Assembly: GCF_008831285.2 (NCBI RefSeq)
Contig: NC_045148.1
Coordinates: forward strand, 14,920,802-14,984,801
Source: Nymphaea colorata
Taxonomy: Eukaryota > Streptophyta > Magnoliopsida > Nymphaeales > Nymphaeaceae
DNA length: 64,000 nt
Direction of reading: 5' to 3'
How positions within the stretch are numbered: the first letter of the stretch is position 1; every line of letters starts with the position of its first letter. The translations under genes and the position numbers were made by a program. This document shows positions 24,801 to 38,657 of this stretch, piece after piece. Below the pieces are notes generated by a model. The model was not told where the DNA came from. It saw only the letters and a list, made by a program, of their open reading frames with translations, and made no database searches.

Positions 24801-26451
24801 TGAAGGTAGAAAGCAAACAGACAAAGTTCAAAATAAAGTCAACTAAAGAACATTAAAATGTTCAATTAGTTTCTCAGTTAGAACAAAGTTGCATTGGACA
24901 TGTAACTTATCCAATGCAGAAATGTTAAATGAACTCACCAAGCTACAGACATCCAACTAGCCCACAGCAAATCACAACTTCTAAGTGTCTTCAGATCAGG
25001 AAATCTACGAGCAAGGTCTGCAATCTGTAATTCATATATATCAGGAAAAGATACCAAAAAAGGAAAAAAAAGAAACTTGAGTTAGTTGCATAAGGGAACA
25101 GATAAGATAGACAGACTTACCTTGTCTGCTAATGGTTCACGGCTATATGGTGGATCCTGTTCAAGAAATTCAAAGAGCAAGCAAGGCGATTGGGAATTTG
25201 CAACATCACTGTCATCACTAGAAAATCCTTCCTGAAAGGAAGCATTGTTTTGCATTAAAGACAGCCTGTCTATTCTAAGACTGGCCTCCATTCCTGGATG
25301 GTGTCTCTTCAAGTGCTCCCTTGTATATTTCATACCCCTCTCATATTCACAATCACTACTTCCATCGCTACTAGAGTCTCTGTAATAATCACCATCGCTA
25401 TCCTCACCAGGACGTCTACATCATGACCAAAAATAAAAAAATGTAAGCACTAATTTGAAGTTGAAACAACGTAAACTACTATTTTTTTACTAGTTCAAGC
25501 AGCAGGTTGAACTAGCATTCCACAAGCCAGAGGAAGAATGAAAACTTTGCTAAATATTTATAGCTCAAGAACTGTACACCAATTACAATTGCATAGCTTC
25601 AAACTTAGAAGTTTATAGAGCATCAGAAAAACATATCAACAAAGCAAAATAAGTGGGTTTATACACTGTCACATGGATATTCTATTTCAGTTTAATACCA
25701 TATCCACCTTAAGTTGAAGTTGTTTCCGGTATCTTTGTTAATCATATATTTTACATGGGTTTTACATGGCTTTATGTGCCACATAAAGCACACAAACTAT
25801 TCACGAAAGGAAGGTCAGAGGTTGCATCAGCAGAAAAAGGGTATTTATCGATCCAATTTATGCTAGGGGAACCAAGCATGCCCACTATACTTACACATAC
25901 ACTATGTAATGATATACCCTGCCAGTTGACCACCACGGGATACTTCTAGTAGAGGCTACTGAAAATCTCATTTTCTTCTTTGGTGTTGCGCCTCCTTACT
26001 TGTAATGCGGCTAGGATCTGATCTGCCTAAGAAATACTTTGTCATGCCTGTTAGGCATGAATATTGAAAATGACAATAGAAAATCTGAGAATTGATAAAC
26101 CATCATGTGTTATCCATTAATTCGCATGGCATTTGACACACATGTGACGTGACCTATCAACCAATGGATACAACTTAAAAAATACAACTAAAAATAAATA
26201 TTTATCACGGAAACATAAGAAAAATGTTTTCTGTTCACTTCTAAATTTGCTCACGAAAACACTTTGGAACTAAGTTGAAAACACAACCTGTTCATAAAAT
26301 GTAACCGGCCTTTAATGGGTCACAAAAACAAAACATAACTAAAGATGGAAATTAAATGATAAAGAGTTACAGACTACTCTTCCAATAAGAAACTGTAAAC
26401 ATTTAATCCTACTATTATCGCTTTAACCCCCACAACCACCCCCCACCAACA

Positions 26452-26484
<33 letters not shown>

Positions 26485-27724
26485 GAAAAAAAAATGTCGG
26501 TTGGCAAGTAATAAACACGTGCCTAAAATATGCATTTCCAGAGCGAGGAACCCATAAGCTAGAACGAACCAATAAAGAGTTCAAAACAAGGCAGCTTCAC
26601 CACCACCAACTGCACAGAGGCAAATAAACATAATGCAACCATCAATGCTACAACCTACTTCACGTCTACAACTGCTCAGGCATGTCTAAAACAAATAAAA
26701 TTACATCCCTTACATTAATTACAACAAGAACGCTTCAAAAAAAAAAGTAGAAATTACATAATGCGTTTAGAGGTCACATGCAGAAAGAGAAAATGAACAA
26801 AGAAAAGAGAAAGAAAAGGTCAAACAGGCAGACATATACGGGAAGCACAGAAAAGAAAAGAAAGAATCAAACCAGCAAACAACATAGGAAGTAAAATCGA
26901 AAAGAAGAAAAAAATCAAACCAGTAACTGCAGATCACACAAAGCAGATCAGTGGTCATAGACATATCTAGTTCTACCTCTGTTTAGTTGCGGTCCTGGAG
27001 GAGTGAGCATATATTTGGATTGCAGACAAGTAGGGCACGTAGTACTGCACTACAGAATCGCTACCGTTTAAGACCAGTGGCACTCCCGCACCATAGGCGC
27101 TCCACTCCTTGAAAGATTCCCACAAATCGCCCAGCGTAAAGAAAGGCTGGAACCCATCATCATATGGTTTCCGTCCCCTCATTCTTGTCTACGAAATCGT
27201 CAAACCAAGGAAAAAAAGATACAGCCAACTTCAGAATATCATTCAACGACGTTCAAGAAAATCCAAGGGAAAATGAAAAAAGCAAAACAATTAATAGGAA
27301 AATAATTAAAAACTCCACCAAGAAAATAATTCTTTTAAAGAAAATAGAAAAAGAAAGACCAGAAATCCAGTTACAGAAAACCAAGAGTCGAAGAAAGTGG
27401 CAACGAGGTGACCTTGGACAGATATTGCGCAGGCACAGAGGGCGTAGTCGACTCGAGGAACCGATTAAGGTTCCCGCAGGACGGTTTTGCTTGCAAACTT
27501 GCCGCAGGGACCGGCATGGGAATAGGCTTTGCACATTCCTCCGTTCCTGTGCGGTTGTCCGGTTCCCTATTCTGCTGTGGTGCCACAGCTGGCTTCGGCT
27601 CCGCAATCTGGATGCCTGCGCTCCTAAGCGCCCTCTGAAGCTGCTGATTCCGGTGAACTCTCATCGGATTACAGGGCCTCTCGTCTCCCTGACTCCGCCC
27701 AAGTTGCAATCCCGTTCCCAACAT
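21882..27724 (-). CDS. DUF789 family protein
   Basis: Plant-specific protein of unknown biochemical role. Six exons, 27413-27724, 26977-27188, 25121-25415, 24939-25024, 24227-24318 and 21882-22129, join in phase to 414 aa. Family hallmarks are visible in order: [16 protein letters not shown] at the end of exon 1; TRMRG, then [18 protein letters not shown] and VPLVLNG...[15 protein letters not shown] in exon 2; an acidic Asp/Ser-rich linker, then [20 protein letters not shown] in exon 3; [22 protein letters not shown] across exons 4-5; YHSLSTP; and a final exon with [18 protein letters not shown] and a [15 protein letters not shown] tail. No signal peptide or membrane segment is seen. The start at 27724 is chosen because it opens the only frame leading into exon 1. 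Intron 5 is about 2.1 kb. No disabling change is seen. The assignment is from motif memory, not a search. Confidence 0.88.
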
Positions 27725-28330
27725 TTTTAATGCAAAAAGCTAATGGAGAAGGAAGAGAGGAAAAGCAGAGACCGCACACCACAATAACACAGCAGAGGAC
27801 CACGCAACGCCAACAATAATGTCCGAGATCAGGAATTTTCGAGAGGACCAAGAAAATGAAGAAGAAAGAGCGTCCTAGTCCAATCTATGCTCCTTAAACG
27901 GAAAACACTAATGAGAAATCGCGATCTGCAAACTATGTTCACAGACAGAGAGAGAGACACAGAGAGAAACAGAGACCTAAACCTAAGTAGACGAGGAAAC
28001 CCTAATCCTTTCCCCAATTATTCAGGGTATTATTCCGGTGCGAAACGATCGAAACCCGCCGGAAAACCGCGAAACCAACCCCCCTTCCGGCGGATCGAGG
28101 GGCGGAAACTTCACGGAAATCCTGTCGAGAATCGCACAGCAGGAATGATCGGAGGAAGGAGGCGGAATCAGAGGCGGAGGAGAAATAAGGAGGAAGACAA
28201 ACGGGAAAATTTGCAAATTATTTTAAAAAAGAAAGAAATTCTCTTCGTATTCTTTTCCTCGTTCTTTTTCTTTTTTAACGACCTCGCAGGAAGATGAGGC
28301 CGGGAAATGGAGGGCGAGTGAAATTCCACC
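27725..28330 (-). other. 5' leader and proximal promoter of the DUF789 gene
   Basis: The minus strand is pyrimidine-rich (CTCTCTGTCTCT near 27945-27975) and carries several short out-of-frame ORFs, typical of a plant 5'UTR. A transcription start probably lies between about 27900 and 28250; no canonical TATA box is evident. Confidence 0.4.
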
Positions 28331-31300
28331 CCTTGCCCCTCCCACTGAGGCGAGTGCGGTGAAATGACTGAAACGCCACTCCGAGCCATTGCTGGACCCA
28401 CCAGCCTTGCGCTGCCGCGTACAGACCTCGCCAACCGACCCACTTGGGTTAACACACCGAGTCGCGGCGCGTCATTGGGTTCCAGCGATGCCAAATGGCA
28501 ATGGCTGAATATAGACGGCTTCTTGAGGGCATAATAGACAATGCGTCGTCCGGTTGTTAATCTCTGATCTCTCCATAACAAACTCATGCGACTTAACTTC
28601 CTGATATCGGGTCGGTTCTTTTTCGTCAGTCCTGATTCGTATTTTTTGTGAAAGTTAAACTCCAGTCAAGCCAGACTTGGTGCCACCGATCGAGTTGATT
28701 CAACACCAATCCAAGTCCGTGCTAGAGTCTAGTAAGGTCCGGTCGTAACTGGGTGCGGACCTGGTTCGAGTCCCACAAAAGCTGGTCAAGATCCAGAACC
28801 GACGAGCATTGCAGGACCCATCGAGTCCAAATCGGATCGAATCAACAGAACTCGGTCTTCCCACCCAGCCCTAATACGATAATTAAGAACGCTATGGGGG
28901 CGATCTAAAATGTCATTAAAACACATCTAGTCACGAAAAATTTACCTCCACAAGGGCCATCACTTCCCGTCATTTCCGCCAAACTAAATGGGCAAACAGT
29001 AAAACCGGTCTTGGGCGCCATTTCCGTCCATGACTGGCAAGTCGCGTTGACATTATCGATCCAAAAAATTGCAACGAGAGGAAGGAGACCACAAAGTGTG
29101 GGGGGGAAGCAGAATGAGGAACCACAGCCGTACACGTGGCGAGATGCATAGAGATTTGAGACAGGCCTTGGACGTTTGCGCTCCGGTCCACTACGGCACC
29201 TCCACGCGCCAGTGAAGGGGCAGGGAGCCACGTCGGAGGGCATCCACGTGGCATCTCACGTGGCAGGAATCGTGGGGAGGATATGCTCAGGGGGCCCGTC
29301 TGCCCTGACGCCCAATTTGGCGCTTGACGCCCTTGACGCCTGCTCCCCGACGCCTTGGACGGTGACGGCCGCCCGCCAAATCGTTGGCTCAAATAATTTT
29401 GCAGGTTTTCCAAAATTCTCTTCTGAAATTTTTCGACGGCTGCCACGCGTCGAGCGCGTCAATGCTGTGTCATCTACCACATCCACCGCAGTCTTTCTGG
29501 ATTCGGGTCCTATCGGATAGCGTTGCGTTTGGATCGTTGCTTAACAAACTGTGTTCATTTATCATTGTCAATTATTCAGAGACTATAGTTTTGGAACCGA
29601 AGGGATCTCATTTAGAAAAGTGTTTTTTAAGAAGCTCAATTATTGACGTAATCTTGCAAAATCTTGTGCGAATAAACGAAAACAATTGCTTTCCACTTAG
29701 AAGCATGACTTATATAGAACATGGAAAAGAAGAATCTACAAAGCTGTCTTTTACTATTATTATTTTTGCAGAAAGTTAATGTGACCCCCCACATTAGAGC
29801 CATTGATGTTTCACACTGGCAAAACTATTTTTCCTTTAATTAAAACTTGAGTGTTCTTCTTATTCTGGAATTAATTGTAAATGTTTGGATGAAAATCTCA
29901 CAACTACCCAATTTTGATGCACATCTGTCTTCGATCAAAAGGTGGAAGCCGATCGTATTTAGATTTGCTGGAAAGCATTACTACTTGTTGAAGATCTACT
30001 AACTACTTGTTGAAAATTAAATGCTATGTACATGAATCCTTCTGTAAAGTTTGTGGCTGACTTTCTCTGTATGATCTCCTCCACCATCTTTATTTATTCT
30101 TTCGGGATTCATGAGCTTCTTTTGCTTATATTCGACTTAAATTGCTCTTAAGAAAGAGTAAACGCTTTACAATCAAAAGTTTCTTCTCCGTTTTGTTGGT
30201 TTCTGCCATTTTAACCAAACATGGGAAAAGCTTTCACTAGTGAATCTTATCTATTTTCTCCTGTTTTTTTCAGAACGTTTTCAATAGAAATGAAACGAAG
30301 CACGACGTCCACATTTTCAGGGATAAAAGTATAAGCGGCTTGCGATGAGAGAGAAGTGGATTCAGTGGGCACGCCATAACTGGGGGCGAATATGCAGAGC
30401 ACTTGCCATAAAGTGCTAGTTATGAAGTTGGATAGGGACTTGTATCTAGGTAGATGACATCCACTTCTTATAAGTGTTATATGACTTAAAAATAGCATTG
30501 TAAAAACTAGATTTTAAGATGTTGAGAGGTAAAAATATCCTTTTAGATATGGACGAATTAAAGCTAAGTATGGAACATGTTGAAATGGGCCAATGTTGGT
30601 TTGGGTGGTCACAGCTAAATTGAACATTTGAAACCCAAAAGTATGGTTGTATATTCTATACGTGTGATATGACTTGAGAATATTACTGTATATTTAAAGA
30701 AAACCTTCAAAAGCTTGTATTCTTGCTTGCCCTACTATTGGTTACTTTGGTTAGCAAATTTTTTAAAGTAAAAACCGAAGTTGGTTGTGAACTTGGTGTT
30801 CACGTCAGTTTGAATTGGATCCTTATCATTGACATTAGAGTCAGATTCAACACATATATTTAAAGATTCAACACATATATTTAAGGCCTAACATTTTGAG
30901 GTCATGTTTACTAAAGTGTTTAGGTAAGTTGAAATTTGATTGTTATAATTGATAATATTAGAGTCAAATTCAACACCTAGACTTAGGGTCCACCATGTTT
31001 AAACTCATGTCTCATAAGGCGGTAGACTAGAGCACTCTGACCTGAGCAGAGCCTTAGTTAAATAAAATCTATTCAAGAAAACTTTAGGGCTTATTTACCA
31101 TTTTATAATACTACAAGTTGTCATTATTCATAGTCTTTTTAGCTATGAACTGAAACTGACGATGAAGTGGGTTGAGATTTGATAGGCCAGGTATTCAAAG
31201 CGATGCTGCGGGGGAGTGAGGTTCCCCTAGCCTTTTTATTAGCAAAGAATAGAGAATGCAGGATCAGAGAAGAAGATACAAAAAAATACAAACAATCACC

Positions 31301-33513
31301 TCAAAAAAGGATCAACGAGTCCCAAAATTCAGGAGCAGCGTTGTAATTCCAAAATTGAGCGACATTTACATTCATTTTATACAGAGAAAACTCAATCACC
31401 TCTTTTGCAGGGTTGCAGTTAGAAACTGCAAATCTATGCCTGTAGACGATTTAACATAGAAATACCCATTCCCTGCTATCTGTCTGTAACATTCTCTTTA
31501 GTTTCCTTCGCCGGTTATAAATATTTCAAGGAACCATTTCTCCCAAACTTCACATTAAACTTGCTAGTGACCTTTTTTCAGCAGTCAGCAGTCCGTGTAT
31601 AGTGCAAACATATATGCACACCACTCTCATAATCAAGTCTTGACAACCAGAAATTCGGCATTAGAAATAGTCTTTTGCCATAAAATTGGACACTTTCCTG
31701 CCATACCATCAGAGAACGAATTGCTATCAGACATAGTTCTGGTTGCTACTGTAAGAGAAAACTTGCAGATTGGCAGTCTTCCCCAAGTGCCACTCACAAA
31801 TGCCGAATCCAACCTGCATAAGATCATCTCCATGCCTTTCCCATTATTACAGTAGGTATGGGACTGCTCATGGTCATCATCAATCACATGTAAATCATTC
31901 GAATGAATGAAATAGTTGAATTCGCTACACAATAATAACATGTATATCATTAATAGGGGCATTGCTCGAAGAATCTTTCATTGAATTGAACGTAAAGCTC
32001 CTAAAGTCGGTGGAGGCGACTCCTCTCATTCTCTGCCATCATCATCTTTCTGATCGCCTACCAAGAAATCGTCCACATGAATCACCGGAGTCTCCACCCA
32101 CATTTCTTCCTCCTGAATTTTCATCTGACATCTTCGCCCCATCACCTTCCATCTCCCCACTGAAGCCATCTCTAATTCTCCAACGTCGACTAACCTCAAT
32201 AATGTCCTTTACGAATTACAACAAATGCTGCATCTTCTTTCTGCGTTGATCAATAATGTTTTTGAGGAAGCTTGCTACGGCGCTTAAATGCTTACAGAAA
32301 AGCAGCATTCAATTCGTCGATAAAGTTAGCATCGAGGATTAATGTGCATAGTTTAAGTGGAAGGAGGGATTAATTTGACAGTTACGTAGTAATGTAAAGA
32401 TAGAGTTTTCGGATTTGAACCGTCCAAAGGTCAGGGAACTAATTTGAAAACACAAAACCATAATCAATTGTTAATTACTGCACGAAAAAGATTAATCTCC
32501 AGGCAGACTTCACATGGACACGTGCATGGTCCACTCATATTTATAGTATACCTAATACCAATGTCTGTCAGTGCCATCAAGATACCAATTTCTTCCACTC
32601 TAAAAACTTCCACCAGTTAATGCTATTGATTAGCTCTCACCTGATTAATTTGCTCTCAACAGCCATCCGTTTTTATTTTATTTGTTACTATCATTTATTA
32701 CCTCTCTCCCTGATGTGCATGTGTGGTGCATAATCTTCATTCAGACATAATGGACGACAAGCTACAGGAAGCAGTTGGGGTCTTTGGAAACAACTGGAAT
32801 TTCTGCTCATTGTGTCATTATAACTCTTTCATCTCTTGAAATGAAGGAATTCCTCATAGCACAGAGATGCGACTGTGTGTACGAGCCAGGCGCTAAGCTA
32901 CAGGCTACTTGCCAAAAATTCATTTAAATACATATAAAATTGAACTTCTGACTCCCCTCGATTAAAAAATTTCGTACAAAATACTTTTGTATTTGCATTT
33001 GCATTTGCCTGTGATCTATGTTAAACGAAGCTTAGAAGGGTATTTCTTTTTCGTTTAAGGGTTTTGTTTTCTTTGTTGAGAATAACTCTCGATTGTTCCG
33101 ATTTTGTCCTTAAGGAGAGGGGATCCTTTTCCTTTTTCCTTTTTACCGTTTAAGGTATTTTGGTACTTTTAGCCTTCAATATATTTAAAAAAATTCGTGT
33201 CGTGCGTCCTAGCTTTCAAAGCTTTTATAATGATATTGTTTGCACAAAGTAAACTTTTACCAGGAAAAAGGAAAAACCCAAGGAATAAAATGGGATGAAC
33301 GAGAATTATACAAAATTCTTGACTTCAACAACATCTTTCTCACAGTAGAGGTAGGCCCCCAAAAGGCTAGCAGTAAAGCGAATGATGAAGATGGTTTTTC
33401 AGAAAATGAGCACGAAGAGGGTGCATCTGTTTGGACCTTATCCACACTCGTGCATACTCCACTATCGCCGTGGAGGCTTTAGAGGTCAAGTCCTATAGGC
33501 CATCTTGTAGTGT
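28331..33513. other. Intergenic DNA, no gene supported
   Basis: 28600-28870 and 29000-29500 are relatively GC-rich. The first is full of GGTCCGG/GAGTC-type motifs, ends in CCAGCCCTAA and may be an old MITE. 29133-29264 carries ABRE cores (listed separately). From 29.5 kb on the DNA is AT-rich. A small direct duplication (ATTCAACACATATATTTAA, twice) lies near 30845-30885. Confidence 0.5.
29133..29264. promoter_or_regulatory. Cluster of ACGTGGC (ABRE/G-box) cores
   Basis: Exact CACGTGGC occurs at 29133-29140, 29245-29252 and 29257-29264, and a fourth ACGT core (GCCACGTCGG) lies at 29227-29236. ACGTGGC is the classic bZIP (ABF/ABI5) abscisic-acid response core. The cluster is about 0.9-1.0 kb upstream of the presumed DUF789 start. 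Whether it acts on that gene or on a lost neighbour is unknown. Confidence 0.4.
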
Positions 33514-33568
33514 GCAAGTCAACTTCAACAACTCGAGGGAGCTCTTGGGGAAGATGCTAAGCTTCAGG

Positions 33569-33973
33569 TAAGGCTGCACAAGAGTGGAGTCGAGCTCGGT
33601 TTGAACTCGAGTCAAGCTTTTTATAATAAGTTTGAGTTGGACTCGACTACACAAAATCAGGCTCTAACTTGACTTGTTTAACTCATTTAACTTATTTAGT
33701 GTTAACTCATGTAAGCATTAACTCGTGTAAAAGTTAACTCATGTAACTTGTCAAAATTTATTTTTACCCTAAGAGTTAAAACTAGTAATTCAATGAACTG
33801 GTTTTCGCAAATATTATATAGAATACCGGTGCGAGTCAAATCGACTTGCTGAAACTCAACTCGACTCATTTATTGTTTCAAGTATATTTGTAAGCTCGAA
33901 CTCGACATGAACCCAATTTTATCGTACGAGTTTGAGTCAAGCCCCCATTGGCTCAGCTCATTGTGCAGCCCTA
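33569..33973. mobile_element. hAT-like MITE (copy 1)
   Basis: A 405-bp non-coding element with terminal inverted repeats TAAGGCTGCACA at the left and TGTGCAGCCCTA at the right, flanked by a probable 8-bp target duplication (GCTTCAGG / GCTTCAGT, one mismatch). The interior is rich in GAGTCGAG / CTCGACTC motifs, as in the copy at 58198-58610. No transposase is present, so movement would need a hAT transposase in trans. Confidence 0.78.
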
Positions 33974-34166
33974 GCTTCAGTTTATGTCCTCAATTCGACT
34001 ACAACCAAGAATTAGGCCCAAGTCCTTATCAAAATGAACACCAAGAGTTATGAAGGGAAATGTTCATTGAAGAGCCTCCCTTTTGCCATAATTTTAGAGG
34101 CGTTCCTCGCATTTATCAACTTTGAGCACAAGTCCCGCATTTGCTGGTTCATTATAACATGATTGC

Positions 34167-34326
<160 letters not shown>

Positions 34327-34560
34327 TGAACTTAAAAATCTGTAGCTTTTCGTATTATTCTTTGAAGTTGATCAAATGAGTTCGTACATTTGGATCATGT
34401 AAAAGGAAGTGGGAGTAGAACCACTTCCATTAATTCTCTCTGTACGTATAACTGAGTTTTGACCTTGAATAAGAAGATAGTGGCATTGGTATGAGTCCAT
34501 TTCATGTAGTTGTCCACAACAGTTGGAACCCATATAAAGTAGTTGGAAATGTGAGACTCG

Positions 34561-34913
34561 TGTCGAGTTCGAGCTTACAAATATACTTGAAACAATAAAT
34601 GAGTCGAGTTGAGTTTCAGGAAGTCGGCTCTTTTATACTCGACTTGACTCGCAAGAGTAGTCTATATAATATTTGCGAAAACCGGTTCACTGAATCACCA
34701 GTTTTAACTTCTATGGTAAAAATAAATTTTGACAAGTTACATGAGTTAACTTTTACACGAGTTAATGCTTACATGAGTTAACACTAAATAAGTTAAATGA
34801 GTTAAACAAGTCAAGTTAGAGCTTGTTTTGTGTAGTCGAGTCGAACTCAAACTTGTTATAAAAAGCTTGACTCGAGTTCAAACCGAGCTCGACTCGACTC
34901 TTGTGCAGTGTTA
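34561..34913. mobile_element. hAT-like MITE, truncated inverted copy in the right arm
   Basis: This is the reverse complement of most of the MITE at 33569-33973. The outer terminus is degenerate (TTGTGCAGTGTTA at 34901-34913). The inner terminus and its GGGCTGCACA end are missing, because the inverted duplication stops before that part of the element. Confidence 0.75.
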
Positions 34914-34968
34914 CCTGAAGCTTAGCGTCTTCCCCAAGAGCTCCCTCGAGTTGTTGAAGTTGACTTGC

Positions 34969-37297
34969 TAGTTGTTTAAGGAAATCTAATCCTCTTAATT
35001 CATATCGGGGCTGGAAGACCACAGTCCGGGCCGGGTCTGCTTCCCTATCATCGAGGTGGATTCAAATCCAAACTAATATGGACCTGCCCAAGTCCATCTT
35101 GCATGTTGGCATCCATGTCCTTAGAGAGGAAAGCTTCTTATTTTGGCTTGAAGCAGGTAACTGGTCAAAGACACTTACCCAGCTGCCCTCAACATGCCAT
35201 ACATGAACTTGCCTGTCATATCAAAATTAAAACAAAACTTCAATGTCTGGAAGTGTCTATGTGATACAAGCAATTTCTTGATGGATGTCTCAGCTACTTG
35301 AACAAATATATAATTTAGGTCACCTTGCTCATGCATCGAAGCCGTCATTCATCGAATCATCTTGTTGTGCATGAAATGACTGACAAGCCTAAGCGGAAAG
35401 ATTCCACTTATAAACGATCTGTGAGACTCCAGTATTTGCCTGTGGAAAATGTAGTTACTTTAAGAATATGACTGACATATCGTCATATCCTTTTTCTTGC
35501 ATCCAATTATTTATCACACTGCCACCAACATAATTGGCGTGCCTACTACTAACTTGCATGGAAACTGTGACGTTGAGTTCAACCCCTTTTTTTTGCAGTA
35601 GATCTGGTAACTTTCAAAGTAGCAAATTTTTCTAAGAACTAGTAAGAAAGAAACTTTTAGGAAATAGAAACTGAACTGATAAAATGGTTTCCTCAGCGAA
35701 GGGAAACTTTTTTCTGTAGCATCAAGCAGAATCGAGTAAAGTATCCATTCATGATATTAAATTATGGGGTGCTAGAGAAGTCGTCAACCAGATAACTAGT
35801 GCAGTGTCGAAAGATCACAGGCATATAACCGCTTTCCCTTGTATTCGAGAGTAAGTTTGGTGCACCACGCGACAAATGTGCACCTCCGAAAAAGAAAGTG
35901 AGAGGTGGGGTATTTAGAAATTTAAAAACATTTTTTTTTTTACTTTGAACATTTTCATGATTTTTTATCCCTATAAAAAAGTATTTTCTTTTTCATAATC
36001 AGGGGTATTCTGGTCATTATATGATATACAAATTTTTGTGCACACAATGGTGCATATAACATGTAAAAGTTGCATGAGCCGTTATGTGTGAGTCGCTTGT
36101 GTTAAAATAAGGAGGATATTTTTGCAATGTAAAAAAACAAATTTTTTTGTCGTTATTTTATTTTTTTCTAATTTTCATTTTTATCTTGTAAAAACAACTT
36201 GTTTTTTTTATGTGACTGAAGGGTACTTTTGTTATTGATACAAGAAAATTTCGTGCACCTATAACGAGCTTTGCTGGTCGGCATCTCATTTTAAATTTTC
36301 AAGGACATCTGTTATGGCTGGTGATGTTTCATATGTGACACCAATCGACATTCTCTCAAATTTTAATTCTTGATATACACATATACATGTATTCATACAT
36401 ACATACACACACCAACCGCGTGCTAAATGGATGCGGCCTAACTTGATGACAATTTATTTCAGTTTTTTAAAAGGAATATGCGGTCGATAATTAGTTCAAA
36501 CTGAATAATTGGCCACCACTTATAGTGAGCTTGTTGCCTTCGGATAAGTCATGATTACATATGGTGCACCAAAATTTTTATTTATTTATACATATTTTTA
36601 CATAATTTCTTATAATTATTTACTTTGTTTATATATGTTGTGTCCTTTCAAAAATGAGAAATTCTATAATAGCATAGCCTTCAAGTGAAGCTTTTAATTT
36701 ATCAACTTTTCTCTAGAATGACAAGGGAAATGGTTTTGACTTTTTGAGAGGAAATTAAGAGGAAATTAAGTTGCGAGTTGATCCTAACTCCACCGCCATG
36801 ACCACAACCTTCAAGACCTTTTCTTCCGACTGCTGTTTTTGAAGATGATGATTCATAACTCGATCAGCACTGTGAACTGAAATCAATCATGGCGGTTGCC
36901 CCTAATGCTGTCAGCTCGAGAGCATGATGCTTGTAGTTTTAGTAAGAAGGAATTAGGTAGATCTCAACTCCATTATGCGAAGAATCTACCGAAGTTTTGT
37001 GTTAGATGGTAGAGCCTCTTGCCATGGTCAACCCACTTAGTGTATGTATGTGGAAAATCTTTCGTTCTCACACGAAGAAACAACCAGCCAAGAGATTTCA
37101 AAGTGGGGGGTTGCCATTTTTTCTAACCTCCTTTTAAGTAGGGTCGGCGGAGTCCTCAACCCTCCCCTACCACCTCCTCCCGTTCTTTCGGTTCCGGCCA
37201 CCACCATGAAACGTGGCCTTCTTCTAATGGGTCCAACCTAACTTGACAGCACCCAGCATTACTCACCCTGCTGCCTTCTTCTTCTTCTTGTCCCCTT
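34969..37297. other. AT-rich intergenic DNA upstream of the first receptor kinase
   Basis: No gene is supported. 35850-36290 is AT-rich with T-runs and GTGCACC motifs near both ends and may be an old transposon remnant, but I cannot define termini. Confidence 0.45.
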
Positions 37298-37306
37298 CTA
37301 TATATG
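37298..37306 (+). promoter_or_regulatory. TATA box of the first LRK10L gene
   Basis: CTATATATG preceded by a CTT/CT-rich stretch (37271-37297). It lies 37-45 bp upstream of the ATG at 37343, giving a short leader. The upstream in-frame ATG at 37304 overlaps this TATA box and so is unlikely to be transcribed, which decides the start codon. Confidence 0.6.
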
Positions 37307-37342
37307 CAGAGAAGTGAAGGCACTCTGCTTCTTCTGTCCATC

Positions 37343-38605
37343 ATGACTCCTTGCCATCTCCTTCTCTTCTTCTTCTTCTTCTTCTTCTCCTCCTCCTCAA
37401 CCAACCTCTCAGATCTCTGCCCACCGAGCTCCTGTGGCAATATCAGCATTAGATACCCTTTCCACCTCAGAACCAACGACGCGCCGGAGAGGGAATTTTT
37501 CTGTGGGTATGAGGGCTTCGGCATCTCCTGCAGCAATGGCATGACCCCCATCTTCACCCTCCCCAGCGACGTCTACGTGGTGAGGGAGATCAACTACGAG
37601 ACCAAGCAGTTCTCCCTCGTCGACCTCGACCTGCACTTCCTCCCCTGCCCCGTCCCGCACCGCAACGTCACCCTCAACCCTGCCTCCCCTCTGAGGCTCG
37701 ACCCTGCTAACAACAACTTCACCTTCTTCATCAACTGCTCCTCCTCGCCATTCCTTTCTTCTGCCGGATCTTCGCCTTTGAACGACAACCCCACCGCTCC
37801 CATAACCTGCTTGAACTCTTCTTCTTCTTCTTTTGCTTCCGGGAGGCTATATGCCGTCCCAGCGCATCAGGCATCGTCGGCTAGGGTCGACTGGCAACCG
37901 GTCTGCAGCAGGTCTGTGTTGGTCCCGTACTCAGGCGTTGCCAGTAACCGGTCCGGCGGCGAGCCGGCGGTGGTGAGGAGAGGCTTCCTTCTGGATTGGG
38001 GTCAGGACGGTCGCTGCGCCGCATGCGAGGGGTCGGGTGGGCTGTGCGGGTGCGGCCGAGGACGGCGTTTCATCTGCTTCTGCGACAACGGGGAGCATGC
38101 TTCAGATTGCCACGATGGTACCCTCTTTATCTGTCTCTCTTGCTTGATGTCGTCCATCTTGAAGATGAACGACTCGAAACGTAAACTTCATTTTGTAATA
38201 AAATTATGTTAGCTTTATTTTCTGAGTCGATTGATTCAAAGGAATATCGTGTCCGAATGAACAAATTATTTTTGTTGATCTTTTCGGTTCCGTGGCCTTC
38301 AAAAGTCATTGTGCCTAAATCATCTTCTGATTTAAGAGCAGATCATCTAATCTTGAACGTGGTAGTTCGACACCTGTTACGTCTTCTCTCTCTCTAGAAA
38401 GTTTTCTAGGACTCTCGCGTAACTAATGTCATGCTGATGCCATCAAGAGAAACATTGTTGCGCCCCTCAAGTTCGGCCTTCGGGTTGGATTTGGATCAAA
38501 ATTTTGATCCACAGAGAGAGAGAGAGAGCCGACAATATGAACATTTATTAACAAAATTGAGTGACGAGCGGTCACAAATAACATCAAAGATTCAAAACAC
38601 ACACA

Positions 38606-38657
<52 letters not shown>

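Noticed and set aside
37304-37345. Upstream in-frame ATG for LRK10L gene 1
   Set aside because: It overlaps the TATA box at 37298-37306, so it should lie upstream of the transcription start; the ATG at 37343 begins a good signal peptide.
37156-37803. Minus-strand ORFs opposite exon 1 of LRK10L gene 1
   Set aside because: Shadows of a GC-rich coding exon; no domain, and the plus strand carries the clear gene.
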